From Thalassotalea sp. Sam97 (GTDB lineage: Bacteria > Pseudomonadota > Gammaproteobacteria > Enterobacterales > Alteromonadaceae), in the NCBI RefSeq assembly GCF_041379765.1, contig NZ_CP166919.1:2108001-2172000 (forward strand): a DNA stretch of 64,000 nt, written 5' to 3'. Below the pieces are notes generated by a model, which was given only the letters and a program-made list of their open reading frames with translations, was not told where the DNA came from and searched no databases. A program made the translations under genes and the position numbers. Shown one piece after another: positions 1 through 9,486 of this stretch (positions within the stretch are counted from its first letter, which is position 1; each line of letters opens with the position of its first letter).

Positions 1-3
1 TTG

Positions 4-1827
4 TTATTCACCAAACTGAAAAGCGTGCAATTGCGCATACGCTCCTTGGGCTGTGATCAGCTCACTGTGAGTGCCTTGCTCTATCACCCGACCTTGCTCC
101 ATGACGATAATGTTGTCCGCATTTTCAATCGTCGATAAACGATGGGCGATCACCACACAGGTGCGATTTTTTTGCAACGTTTGCAGTGCATCTTGAATAT
201 GGCGCTCTGATTCGGTATCTAAAGCACTGGTCGCCTCATCTAAAATCAAAAACGGCGCATCACACAGCAGCGCACGCGCAATCGCCACACGTTGGCGTTG
301 ACCACCTGATAACAGTGAGCCATTCTCACCAATGTTGGTATCTAAACCTTGTGGCAAGTTATCGGCAAATTCCGTTACATGCGCCGCATTTGCAGCGGCT
401 TCAATCGCGTCGCGGCTGGCATCAGGTCTACCATAAGCGATATTATTCGCTAATGTATCATTAAACAGCACCACTTGCTGCGACACATAGGCAAATTGGC
501 GGCGCACATCTTTGAGCACATAATCTCGAATATTTTCACCATCAATGTTCACCGCACCATGGTTGGCGTTATAAAAGCGCAGCAGCAACGAGCTGATGGT
601 CGACTTGCCCGAACCCGAGCGGCCTACCAAGGCCAGCGTTTTACCTGGCTCTACCGAAAAACTGACGTTATTCAACGCCGGCTTATCGGCATTTTTATAA
701 GAAAACGTCACATCGTCAAAAGTAATATGGCCAGTGGCTTTCTCAAGCGGTAATGAACCGCTATCTTGCTCGACCGGTTGATCAAGCACATCAAAAACGC
801 TGGCGGCTGCCGACATTCCGCGCTGAAATTCACTATTAACGGTGGTAAGTAGCTTCAGCGGTCGTAGCATCATGATCATACAGGTGACCACCGTGGTAAA
901 CACCCCTGGTGTTAAATTATCGACAAAGCCGTCTTGCCCTGCCATATAAAGCACAAACGCTAACGCAAACGAGGCGATAATTTGAATGATCGGCACGCTA
1001 CCCGCTTTGGCCGCCACCAGTTTCATGCGCTGTTGACGGTTTTGATTGTTGATATCGGCAAAACGGTCAAACTCACGTTGTTGACCACCAAACGTCAGCA
1101 CCACTTTATGACCATTAAAGGTTTGCTCAGTGGCACTGGTGACCACGCCCATCATTTTTTGAATATGACGACTGACCGAGCGAAATCGCTTTGATACCAC
1201 CACCACAATGGCAGCCACAATCGGCACGATCAATAGGAAAATCGATGACAGTTGCCAGCTGTGATAAAACATCAGGCCAAGCAAACCGATAACAAACGCC
1301 CCTTCGCGGATCAATGTGACTAACGCTTTTGATACCGCATTATGTAACTGCTCGGTATCGTAGGTAATTTTTGAGATCAAAGAGCCGGTTGATTCCGAAT
1401 CGTGAAAGGCCACCGGCATAGCAACAATATGTTCAAACAATTGTTGACGTAAGCGCATCACCACATGATTACCCACCCATTCCAAACAATAGGTGGCAAT
1501 AAAATGGGCGACACCGCGCAACAAAAATGCGACGAGTACAAAAATCGGTGCGTATTTTAAAATATTGGGGTTGGCATTGGTTAAACCATCATCGATCAGA
1601 GGTTGTAGCTGCGAGAAAAACAGAGTATCAACGCCGGCATACGCGAGCATCCCAATAATGGATACCGTCAAGCCAGCACGCAGTCCGCGTGTGTAAGCAA
1701 ATAGGCGTTTAAAATTATGCCATGTACTCACAGGCTCCGCATTGACTGACGCTGCGTCATTCACCACGACAGCTTCGGTGTTCATATCTGTATCTATAGT
1801 GTCAGATTGTGGCTCTTTTTTTGGCAT
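4..1827 (-). CDS. msbA: Lipid A export ATP-binding/permease protein MsbA
   Basis: ABC exporter half-transporter (607 aa) that flips lipid A-core from the inner to the outer leaflet of the inner membrane; it works as a homodimer. Residues about 40-330 are the six-helix membrane domain and 365-600 the nucleotide-binding domain. Visible motifs are Walker A GRSGSGKST (402-410), signature LSGGQ (506-510), Walker B FLILDE (526-531) and the H-loop histidine 562. It lies 223 bp downstream of comEC on the same strand; comEC-msbA-lpxK is a common gammaproteobacterial order, so lpxK probably lies beyond the left edge. Family length is near 580, and the extra residues are a polar N-terminal tail. The family assignment is clear; the lipid A substrate is inferred from homology and context. 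Confidence 0.93.
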   Translation of the reverse strand: MPKKEPQSDTIDTDMNTEAVVVNDAASVNAEPVSTWHNFKRLFAYTRGLRAGLTVSIIGMLAYAGVDTLFFSQLQPLIDDGLTNANPNILKYAPIFVLVAFLLRGVAHFIATYCLEWVGNHVVMRLRQQLFEHIVAMPVAFHDSESTGSLISKITYDTEQLHNAVSKALVTLIREGAFVIGLLGLMFYHSWQLSSIFLLIVPIVAAIVVVVSKRFRSVSRHIQKMMGVVTSATEQTFNGHKVVLTFGGQQREFDRFADINNQNRQQRMKLVAAKAGSVPIIQIIASFALAFVLYMAGQDGFVDNLTPGVFTTVVTCMIMMLRPLKLLTTVNSEFQRGMSAAASVFDVLDQPVEQDSGSLPLEKATGHITFDDVTFSYKNADKPALNNVSFSVEPGKTLALVGRSGSGKSTISSLLLRFYNANHGAVNIDGENIRDYVLKDVRRQFAYVSQQVVLFNDTLANNIAYGRPDASRDAIEAAANAAHVTEFADNLPQGLDTNIGENGSLLSGGQRQRVAIARALLCDAPFLILDEATSALDTESERHIQDALQTLQKNRTCVVIAHRLSTIENADNIIVMEQGRVIEQGTHSELITAQGAYAQLHAFQFGE

Positions 1828-2050
1828 GTGGGTCTCAGATAGAGCTTATTATCATATTAGATCCAAGCATTTTATCTTAAATTTGGCAAAGATTTAACTC
1901 CCGATGACGATTTACCTAGCTAAACCCGTTGTAAATCCCATTAGTACCCTTTAAAGATCCTCTGTTTGCCACGAATTCACATGCATATACTCCCAGCAAA
2001 TAGGCCAACCATAGCGGACCGTTACAGACACAAACTGAGTGTAATTGGTA

Positions 2051-5035
2051 TTATTGAAACGGCCAAAACGGCAACAAATCTTGGCGAGCGCTGTGATGCC
2101 ATATCATCGCGTTGCCCTGTTGTTCACCAAAGTGTAGGGTGATCATCCCAAGATCAGCGGTGGTTAACGGCTGACTTCCTGCGGATAAATAACGCGCAAC
2201 CACCTGTTCATTGGGCATCTGCCAACGGTTCATAAAGCCTGTTGAGAACACCACATAGTCTGCATCAAGTTGCTCAACAAAGGCCACCGATGATGAGCTT
2301 TTCGAACCATGGTGCGGCGCAACAACCACATCCACCGCCGATAACGACGCATTTGCTAATAAATAATGCTCAACCTTGGCAGAGATATCGCCGGGGATCA
2401 GCAGGCGATGAACGGCACTTTGAATAGTCAAGACACATGAGTCATCATTTTCCTCACCTACCGCTTGCAAAGGCCATAAAAACGACAGCGTCAAGCCTTG
2501 CCAATACAAACCGTGTCCGGAAACACACGGCAGAGCATTAGCTTTTAGCCGCCTAACCTGTTGTGCATTACTGATCACTAAACTGCTCGGCCACTGATCG
2601 ATTAATACCGATGCACCACCAGCGTGGTCATTATCGCCATGGCTGATAATGATGTAATCGATGGCTAATCCCCGTCTTTTTACATACGGGACAATAATCG
2701 CATTGGCGATACTAAACCCACTGGCAAATACAGCGCCCGTGTCATAAATAATGCCACGGCCATTGCGCTCAATGAGTAGCGCCAAACCATGACCAACATC
2801 AAACACGGTTAACTGCCATGACGAGTCGTGCGTCTTGCTCATATCTGTACTTTGCGCCTTAGTTATAGCGATGCGTTGTACCTCGCTCACATGTTGTCGC
2901 CACGCTCGCGGTTTTTCAGCCTGTACGTTAGCTGGCGCTAATTGCACATCACTATTGTCATTGCCCCTATCAACAAGCGGTTTTGTTGGACTTAACCAGC
3001 GCCATGAGCTAAAAACGAGACTTGCCACCACCAATGCATAACACACATAGCGCCTAGGTAATGCCAAACTCAGTGATAAAAACAACAGCAAGGTGCCAGC
3101 GGTTAGACACCATAAGCCGCTGGCGGTCCCTATCCATGTGGTTATGCCTGCACTATAATCTATAGCACCAGAGCCTATGCCACCGCGCTCAGTAACAAGC
3201 CGATTATCATCAGCGCCAGCAACTACGTTTGAGCCAAATTCGACAAGCCACGTTAAATACAACAGCATGCTATCAAGGCAGTGGAAGATGACAAGATATA
3301 ACGGCGCGGCTATATCAGCACATACCGACAGCAACGACGCCATTAATAACAAGGGAATAATCAGCAACGACATCAATGGCACCGTGATGATATTCGCTGG
3401 TAATGATAACCATGGGGTATTCGCAAAAAATAACTGGCTGATAGGCAATAATGCCACCGACAGTGCCAATTGCACCATCAATAGCGTATACATATAACGA
3501 CGCCACCGACCTAAGTGCATCAACCGATGCCGACAGCAAAACACCACATAAACAATGACAACCACCGCCAAAAACGATAAATACAAGCTGACATCAAATA
3601 ACGAAAACGGCTCGATGATAACAATGAGCCACAAGGATAGGACAAGCCAACGAACCACGCTAAAGCCAACGCCAGAGATTTTTAACCCATAAAATGCCAA
3701 CAACATCACTAAGGCTCGTGTCGTGGGTAACGAAAAGCCTGCTAAGTAGGCATAGCTGCTAGCAAAAAACACACTAACAAGAATTGGCAAGCCATAACCA
3801 TAGCGCTGGATCCAAGCGTCTCTGGGCACCAACACTAAAACGGCTCGCCCAAGCATCAAACCGATAACCGCGAGTAACGATAAATGCAATCCGGATATCG
3901 CCATCAAATGCTGCGTTCCAGTTGCAGACAACAAGTGCCAATCAAGGGGCGTTAATGCCGATTTATCCCCCACGGTCAACGCCAGCACATAAGCGAGCGT
4001 TTGCCGAATACGTGCAGGGTTTATGCTAGCTCGGTTGTTAAGCGTATCATCATGACGTTCCGCGTGACCTAACCCCGCTAGCGCATGGGTAGTGTCATGA
4101 GTGTTGCGTACATGAAATGGATCTCTCGCGGTCATCGTCTCTGGACTGGTATGCTGCCCTGGTGTGCCGGTAAAAGGCAAACCAAGCGCCAACACATATC
4201 GGCGGGCAATATGTCGTTGCACGCGTTGGCGAATGCTAGGATCATATTGGGTTATGTGATTATCACCGACAGCGCTCACATAACCGGTTAACGACAATCG
4301 TTGACTGGTAAGCCAGCGCTGATAGGAAAAGCTGTGCAGGTTTGCAAATCCGTGCGCCGGCTTTAGTTTCGCCAAAACCTCAATGTCACCGCTTTGCCCA
4401 AGCTCTCTTATCGCTGTTACCTCGTCAATCAAAGACTGCCTCATAGATAAGCGTGCCCTTAGTGGACGCTCTAATGTCATACCGTCGATTGCGAATATCG
4501 TCACAGTCAGCGTTACTCGCTGATTATTACGATGTGCTTTAAATTCTCGGAATTTTCTCTCCTGCCGATTGTCTTTCGCTGTTGCTGTTGATGTTAATGG
4601 CGGTGTTGGAGTCAAGGTTTTTAGTTTGGGAAATATCGGCACAAGTGATTCAATTCTCAGCGATAGCCAATGTTGTTGGCGCCAAAACTCGTCAGGCTCG
4701 GCATTCGCGACCTTTGCCTGTTCGGCGTTTGCGAGCCTGATCGTCGTTGAGTTTTCTTCTGTCGAAACCAACGCTTGTTTGGTAAGATCACTCAGCATCT
4801 CGTCTAACTGAGTTTGATAGAGGTGGGCATGCGCACAAACGTAACTCATGCCACTGAAAAATGCTAGCGTAAGGAAAACAGCTTGTCGACCTCGGCGCTT
4901 AGCTAAAAAAAAGCTGAGGAATGTCATGTTCAAGCAAGACAAAATCGCCACGACAAGATAGAATATAAGCATATTGGCGGCAAGCCAACAGGCACAAAAG
5001 GCTCCAAGTAAAAAAATTAACAGCCACCGTTCCAT
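2051..5035 (-). CDS. comEC: ComEC/Rec2 family DNA-uptake channel protein
   Basis: Inner-membrane channel for single-stranded DNA entry during natural transformation. The 994-aa protein has an N-terminal hydrophobic stretch and soluble region, a central multi-helix Competence domain (about residues 345-680) and a C-terminal metallo-beta-lactamase-fold domain with the metal motif SHGDNDHAGG near residue 800. It is longer than the usual 750-800 residues; the excess lies in hydrophilic stretches near residues 130-165, 285-340 and 690-740. It is transcribed away from the DUF2062 gene and towards msbA. No other competence gene is in the window, so transformability cannot be judged. The start at 5035 gives a membrane segment immediately, as expected for the family. 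Confidence 0.9.
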   Translation of the reverse strand: MERWLLIFLLGAFCACWLAANMLIFYLVVAILSCLNMTFLSFFLAKRRGRQAVFLTLAFFSGMSYVCAHAHLYQTQLDEMLSDLTKQALVSTEENSTTIRLANAEQAKVANAEPDEFWRQQHWLSLRIESLVPIFPKLKTLTPTPPLTSTATAKDNRQERKFREFKAHRNNQRVTLTVTIFAIDGMTLERPLRARLSMRQSLIDEVTAIRELGQSGDIEVLAKLKPAHGFANLHSFSYQRWLTSQRLSLTGYVSAVGDNHITQYDPSIRQRVQRHIARRYVLALGLPFTGTPGQHTSPETMTARDPFHVRNTHDTTHALAGLGHAERHDDTLNNRASINPARIRQTLAYVLALTVGDKSALTPLDWHLLSATGTQHLMAISGLHLSLLAVIGLMLGRAVLVLVPRDAWIQRYGYGLPILVSVFFASSYAYLAGFSLPTTRALVMLLAFYGLKISGVGFSVVRWLVLSLWLIVIIEPFSLFDVSLYLSFLAVVVIVYVVFCCRHRLMHLGRWRRYMYTLLMVQLALSVALLPISQLFFANTPWLSLPANIITVPLMSLLIIPLLLMASLLSVCADIAAPLYLVIFHCLDSMLLYLTWLVEFGSNVVAGADDNRLVTERGGIGSGAIDYSAGITTWIGTASGLWCLTAGTLLLFLSLSLALPRRYVCYALVVASLVFSSWRWLSPTKPLVDRGNDNSDVQLAPANVQAEKPRAWRQHVSEVQRIAITKAQSTDMSKTHDSSWQLTVFDVGHGLALLIERNGRGIIYDTGAVFASGFSIANAIIVPYVKRRGLAIDYIIISHGDNDHAGGASVLIDQWPSSLVISNAQQVRRLKANALPCVSGHGLYWQGLTLSFLWPLQAVGEENDDSCVLTIQSAVHRLLIPGDISAKVEHYLLANASLSAVDVVVAPHHGSKSSSSVAFVEQLDADYVVFSTGFMNRWQMPNEQVVARYLSAGSQPLTTADLGMITLHFGEQQGNAMIWHHSARQDLLPFWPFQ

Positions 5036-5151
5036 CGCATATATTCCGTTTTATTATCATCTGTATAGCATTTACACAGGCTGTTAAGAAGTATAGTAGA
5101 CATGCGAGATGAACTATCGCCTGTTTGATAATAATGACGATGTAATAAAAC

Positions 5152-5673
5152 ATGCCAAAGAAACTCATTAAACGATATTTACCCGATCACCAAACCATCA
5201 AAGCAAACAAACATTTAAAAATATTTGGTGATGTATTGCATGATGCTAACTTGTGGAGTTTAAACCGCCGCTCGGTATCAAAAGCGTTTGCCATAGGTCT
5301 GTTTATGGCATTCGTCCCGGTACCGTTTCAAATGGTATTTGCCGCGGGTCTGGCGATTTTATGCCACGCAAATATTGCCGTCTCTATGGTCTTGGTGTGG
5401 ATCAGCAACCCTTTGACGATTCCGCCGATATTTTATTTTTGCTACCTGCTTGGCACCATACTTATTGGCGTACCACAGCAGGAATTTGCGTTTGAGTTAA
5501 GCTGGCAATGGTTTGTTGATAGTTTGTCTACCGTCGGGATACCATTTTTACTTGGCTGCTTTGCCTGTAGCGCGTTTTTTGCCGTGCTTGGTTACGTGAG
5601 CATTAACCTATTATGGCGCTATCAAGTAAGCCGTAACTGGAAAAAGCGGATGCGTCGTAACAAACTGTCTTAA
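5152..5673 (+). CDS. DUF2062 domain-containing membrane protein
   Basis: A 173-aa protein of the DUF2062 family. Features are the N-terminal basic segment, the conserved stretch around RRSVSKAFAIGLFMAFVPVP, several hydrophobic helices (about residues 45-75, 85-110 and 125-155) and a basic C-terminus. It is probably an inner-membrane protein; no biochemical role is established. It is divergent from comEC across a 116-bp gap, an arrangement common in gammaproteobacteria. It ends before a bidirectional terminator that it shares with the convergent lol operon. No strong Shine-Dalgarno sequence precedes the ATG. Confidence 0.85.
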   Translation: MPKKLIKRYLPDHQTIKANKHLKIFGDVLHDANLWSLNRRSVSKAFAIGLFMAFVPVPFQMVFAAGLAILCHANIAVSMVLVWISNPLTIPPIFYFCYLLGTILIGVPQQEFAFELSWQWFVDSLSTVGIPFLLGCFACSAFFAVLGYVSINLLWRYQVSRNWKKRMRRNKLS

Positions 5674-5797
5674 CACCAGAGCACTGGAGCAAACGGCGCC
5701 AAGTCCCTGCTCCACCAACACCAGCCACGACAGACGTTCGGCCTCGCCTGATGTCACCCCCTCAGCAGATCATATATCGATATGGCCTATGCAAAAC

Positions 5798-5830
5798 AAA
5801 AGCCCAAATGGCATAAACATTTGGGCTTTT
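5798..5830. terminator. Bidirectional intrinsic terminator between DUF2062 gene and lolE
   Basis: A perfect 13-bp inverted repeat (AAAAGCCCAAATG / CATTTGGGCTTTT) with a 7-nt loop. It has A-rich and T-rich flanks on opposite sides, so it can stop transcription from both convergent genes. Confidence 0.88.
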
Positions 5831-5961
5831 ACGGTTACCTAGTTGTTACCTAGTTAACACGGCCTAACGTGTCAGGCTCTGATTGAGCGATGTGACACTA
5901 GACTCAGCTAAAAGCGTTAACTCACGCACCTAACCTTTAGCACGTCGAATAAAAGCCTCGC

Positions 5962-7206
5962 CTAGCCACCTTGACCGAGAACCGCCGCCGGCTCAATTTT
6001 TGTTGCCCGCCAAGCAGGATATAAGGTTGCCAATAAACTTAACACCAAAGCGGCAATCACGGTTACCACCACATCTCGAGGATTGAGCTCGGTTGGAATG
6101 AAATCGATAAAATAGACATCCGCCGATAAAAACTTAACATTGAGTGCTTGCTCAACACTCAACACGATGTCCGTTAAGTTCAGTGCTAAATACACGCCCA
6201 AAAGTGCACCGATTACCGCACCTAGCACGCCATTGACTAAGCCCTGAAAAACAAAACTCAACATCACTGTACGCGGCTTAGCCCCCATGGTTTTTAAAAT
6301 CGCGATATCACTTTTTTTATCGTTCACCGCCATAAACAAACTCGAGACGATATTAAAGCTGGCCACCGCAATCACCAATAACATCACCACAAACATCACC
6401 GTGCGCACCAATTGAATATCGTTAAACACATGGCCTTGGGTGCGTGTCCAATCGTTCATGTAGACATAGGCGTCAAATTCTAAACCAACCTCACGTACGA
6501 TAGACGACGCTTGAAATACATCACTGACCGCAAGCCGGATGCCGTGCACGTTATCACCAATATCGGCAATTTCTTGCCCTAACGCCAGCGGCATATACGC
6601 CAATGTATCGTCTATGGTACCGCCAAAATCGAAAATGCCAACAATGACCATATTGCGCTTTATCGGCGCGGCAAATTGACCTCGATTATCGGCATTTCTC
6701 GGTAACAACAACTGCACGGTATCCCCGAGTTTGGCCTCAAGCTTATTGGCAATACCTTTACCAATCACCAGACTATTGCCGCTGAGATCGTGAAAATCAC
6801 CGTGTTGCATATAGTCACGGATACTCGATACGTGTAACTCGCGTTCGACAACGACAGCGCGCAATTCTAAGGCTTTTAAATGTTCGCCTTTTTGCAATAA
6901 ACCACCGAGCTTGACCACTGGGGCCGCGTGTTCAACATGAGGGTATTGCTCAAGTGCCTTAACCCGTTGTGGCCAGTTATCAATGGGCGTACTGACGGCA
7001 ATAAGCTCACCATGAGGGATCACCGACAACAAGCGTTTGGCCAATTCTCGTTCAAAGCCATTCATCGCCGACAACACGAGGATCAGTACCATCACCCCAA
7101 GGCCAATGCCAATGGTCGATGAGGCCGAAATAAACGACGCAAACCCCGAGCTTTGTCTTGAACGGACATAGCGTAACCCTAGGTAGGCACTCAGTGGTCG
7201 AAACAT
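5962..7206 (-). CDS. lolE: Lipoprotein-releasing system transmembrane subunit LolE
   Basis: Permease subunit (414 aa) of the LolCDE ABC complex, which extracts outer-membrane lipoproteins from the inner membrane and passes them to LolA. It has one N-terminal transmembrane helix (about 20-50, with the family pattern GIGLGVMVLILVLSAMNGFE), a periplasmic MacB-like domain, and three C-terminal helices in the FtsX-type domain (about 270-400). It is the last gene of lolC-lolD-lolE, with a 2-bp gap after lolD. The LolC/LolE distinction follows gene order and the longer sequence resemblance to LolE; both are paralogues. Transcription ends at the palindromic terminator near 5.8 kb. Confidence 0.88.
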   Translation of the reverse strand: MFRPLSAYLGLRYVRSRQSSGFASFISASSTIGIGLGVMVLILVLSAMNGFERELAKRLLSVIPHGELIAVSTPIDNWPQRVKALEQYPHVEHAAPVVKLGGLLQKGEHLKALELRAVVVERELHVSSIRDYMQHGDFHDLSGNSLVIGKGIANKLEAKLGDTVQLLLPRNADNRGQFAAPIKRNMVIVGIFDFGGTIDDTLAYMPLALGQEIADIGDNVHGIRLAVSDVFQASSIVREVGLEFDAYVYMNDWTRTQGHVFNDIQLVRTVMFVVMLLVIAVASFNIVSSLFMAVNDKKSDIAILKTMGAKPRTVMLSFVFQGLVNGVLGAVIGALLGVYLALNLTDIVLSVEQALNVKFLSADVYFIDFIPTELNPRDVVVTVIAALVLSLLATLYPAWRATKIEPAAVLGQGG

Positions 7207-7208
7207 AA

Positions 7209-7952
7209 TTAACCCTGTACCTTGTGATCAAACGCCATACCAGCATCTTCGCTTAACGCGGTCGGCGTTGTCTCACCAATTTCAATAAGCTTGCCGTGAT
7301 CAAGTTGTAACTGTCGATCCATGCGCGAAGCTAATGCCAAATCGTGGGTAACAATCACAAAGCTGGTGCCGCTGCGCTGGTTTAGCTCTTTGATCAACGC
7401 AAAAATTTGCTCCGCGGTATCGTAATCCAAATTACCCGTTGGCTCATCAGCTAAGATCACCGATGGCTTCGTTACCAAGGCGCGAGCGATCGCAACACGC
7501 TGGCGTTCACCGCCACTGAGCTGTGATGGGCGATGATGACAACGATGTTCAAGACCGACTTTAGCAAGCATTTCTCGCGCACTCGCCAATGCGTGCTTGG
7601 GTTTATCGCCACGGATCAATAACGGCATCGCCACGTTTTCTTCGGCGCTAAATTCCATCATTAAGTGATGAAATTGATAGATGAAGCCCAAATGTTGATT
7701 GCGAAAGTCGGCTCGTTTTTGCTCACTGAGTGTATAGATATCGACACCATTAATCAGCACACTGCCGGATGTTGGTGTATCGAGTGCCCCGGCCAAATGC
7801 AAGAACGTACTTTTACCACAACCCGAGCGACCGACAATGGCAACTAACTCGCCAGCCTCAACCGACAAGTCCAATCCTGTTAATACTTGTGTCGTTTGTG
7901 GCCCTTGTGCGTAGTCTTTGACCAACTGCTGACACTCTAATACCTTATTCAT
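7209..7952 (-). CDS. lolD: Lipoprotein-releasing system ATP-binding protein LolD
   Basis: ATPase subunit (247 aa) that powers LolCDE. Visible motifs are Walker A GRSGCGKST (41-49), the family stretch YQFHHLMMEFSAEENV (92-107), signature LSGGE (145-149) and Walker B VILADE (165-170). It overlaps the end of lolC by 8 bp and is followed 2 bp later by lolE, so the three are translationally coupled. Length is slightly above the 230-240 typical of the family because of a polar C-terminal tail. Confidence 0.93.
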   Translation of the reverse strand: MNKVLECQQLVKDYAQGPQTTQVLTGLDLSVEAGELVAIVGRSGCGKSTFLHLAGALDTPTSGSVLINGVDIYTLSEQKRADFRNQHLGFIYQFHHLMMEFSAEENVAMPLLIRGDKPKHALASAREMLAKVGLEHRCHHRPSQLSGGERQRVAIARALVTKPSVILADEPTGNLDYDTAEQIFALIKELNQRSGTSFVIVTHDLALASRMDRQLQLDHGKLIEIGETTPTALSEDAGMAFDHKVQG

Positions 7953-9255
7953 TCCTTAATACCTCTGCCGGTTGTGTCTTCGATGCGCGATACGCTGGGT
8001 ACAAGGTAGCCAGCAAACTCATTAATATCGCCATCACCACTATCACGGCAACTTGCTCTGCTCTTAATTCAACCGGTAACACTTGCATCACAAAGCCCGA
8101 TCCTAAGATATTGACACTGAACAGCGACAATATACTGTTAATGTTTAACGTGACTAACACCCCAAGTACAGCACCAATCAGCGTACCTAATACGCCATTA
8201 ACCATCCCTTGGGAAATAAAGATATGCAAAATTTGCTGACGTTTCATCCCCAGCGTTTGTAAAATACCGATTTCCCCTTGCTTGTCGATCACCACCATCA
8301 CCAGTGCCGAGACAATATTAAACGCGGCCACCGCAATGATCAGCATCAGCATCAGCCACATCATATTTTTTTCAAGTTTCACCGCCGCGAATAAATTGCC
8401 CTGCGATTGCGACCAGGTTTGAAATTGCATTGTTTGCATCCCCTCACCTTGCACGGCTAGTTGTGCGCGAAGCGTGCTGACCACATCATCGGCGTCAAAG
8501 GCATCGTGCAAATATAAGCGAATATTATCAACGTAATCGCGCGGTTTGCGCATCAGTCTCGCGGCATCTTCACCATGCACCAACACCATGTGCTCGTCCA
8601 TTTGCGAGCCCAGCTGAAAAACCCCAACAAGGGTAAATTGGCGTTGTACCGGGATGCGCCCCATCGGCGTAAAAATGGTTTTGTTTGGTAAGGCTATGCG
8701 TAACTTATCGCCCAGTTGTACATCAAGGTTTCGTGCCAACTTCATGCCAATAATGATGTTGTACTGACCAGGGTATAAATCATCGAGATTGCCCACCACC
8801 ATGTTGTCAGCAACCAGCGAAAAACGCTGTTCATATTTGGGGTAAATCCCTTGCATCAGGACACCTTGTAACTTACCTGGTGCTTGGATAAAGGACTCAC
8901 TTTGCAAATACGGACTGGCGCCAATAACCCGTTCATCGTCAGATACTGTCTGCAGTATGCGCTCAACCTCGTTAATTTGGCCTTGTGAATTTTCCATCAC
9001 CACGTGTGGCACCAAGCCCAAAATACGTTGTTTGAGTTGTCCTTCAAAGCCATTCATGACCGACACCACCGTGATCAATGCGGCCACGCCAAGGACAATA
9101 CCAGCGATGGAAAAAAAGGTGATAAAAGAGACAAATCCAGAGTGGCTTTGGCTGCGCGAATATCGATATCCGATGTAGAAACTAACAGGCTGCAACATTT
9201 GTTTTTTATTAATTAATTGGCGCACCAAAATCGATGCCTTGGTTTTGGCTATCAT
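7945..9255 (-). CDS. lolC: Lipoprotein-releasing system transmembrane subunit LolC
   Basis: First gene of the lolCDE operon and inner-membrane permease partner of LolE. The 436-aa frame shows one N-terminal helix with the conserved MNGFEGQLKQRILGLVPH segment, a periplasmic domain, and three C-terminal FtsX-type helices ending in the LATLYPAYRASKTQPAEVL signature. The family normally begins at the equivalent of MLQPVSFYIGYRY, so the likelier start is the ATG at 9196-9198 (residue 20; 417 aa). The upstream ATG at 9255 gives an atypical basic extension; neither start has a convincing Shine-Dalgarno sequence. It is divergent from mfd. Confidence 0.88.
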   Translation of the reverse strand: MIAKTKASILVRQLINKKQMLQPVSFYIGYRYSRSQSHSGFVSFITFFSIAGIVLGVAALITVVSVMNGFEGQLKQRILGLVPHVVMENSQGQINEVERILQTVSDDERVIGASPYLQSESFIQAPGKLQGVLMQGIYPKYEQRFSLVADNMVVGNLDDLYPGQYNIIIGMKLARNLDVQLGDKLRIALPNKTIFTPMGRIPVQRQFTLVGVFQLGSQMDEHMVLVHGEDAARLMRKPRDYVDNIRLYLHDAFDADDVVSTLRAQLAVQGEGMQTMQFQTWSQSQGNLFAAVKLEKNMMWLMLMLIIAVAAFNIVSALVMVVIDKQGEIGILQTLGMKRQQILHIFISQGMVNGVLGTLIGAVLGVLVTLNINSILSLFSVNILGSGFVMQVLPVELRAEQVAVIVVMAILMSLLATLYPAYRASKTQPAEVLRNE

Positions 9256-9486
9256 AGCACTTTCTAACTTGGGTTGAATAGCACAATGGTGCTATGATGG
9301 GCGTTTTGTTGTATGTGCATATTACTGAGCTTAGCCTGACGTAAGTAACGCCTAAGTGAGATGCTCTACAAACTGTAACAATACGATGTTAGCCAGACAA
9401 CATTGTTGTTTATAAAATAGGCAGCAAACTGACAACATCATCTTAATAACAACCATTGGATTAACGAAGCCGTTCACTGCAACTTT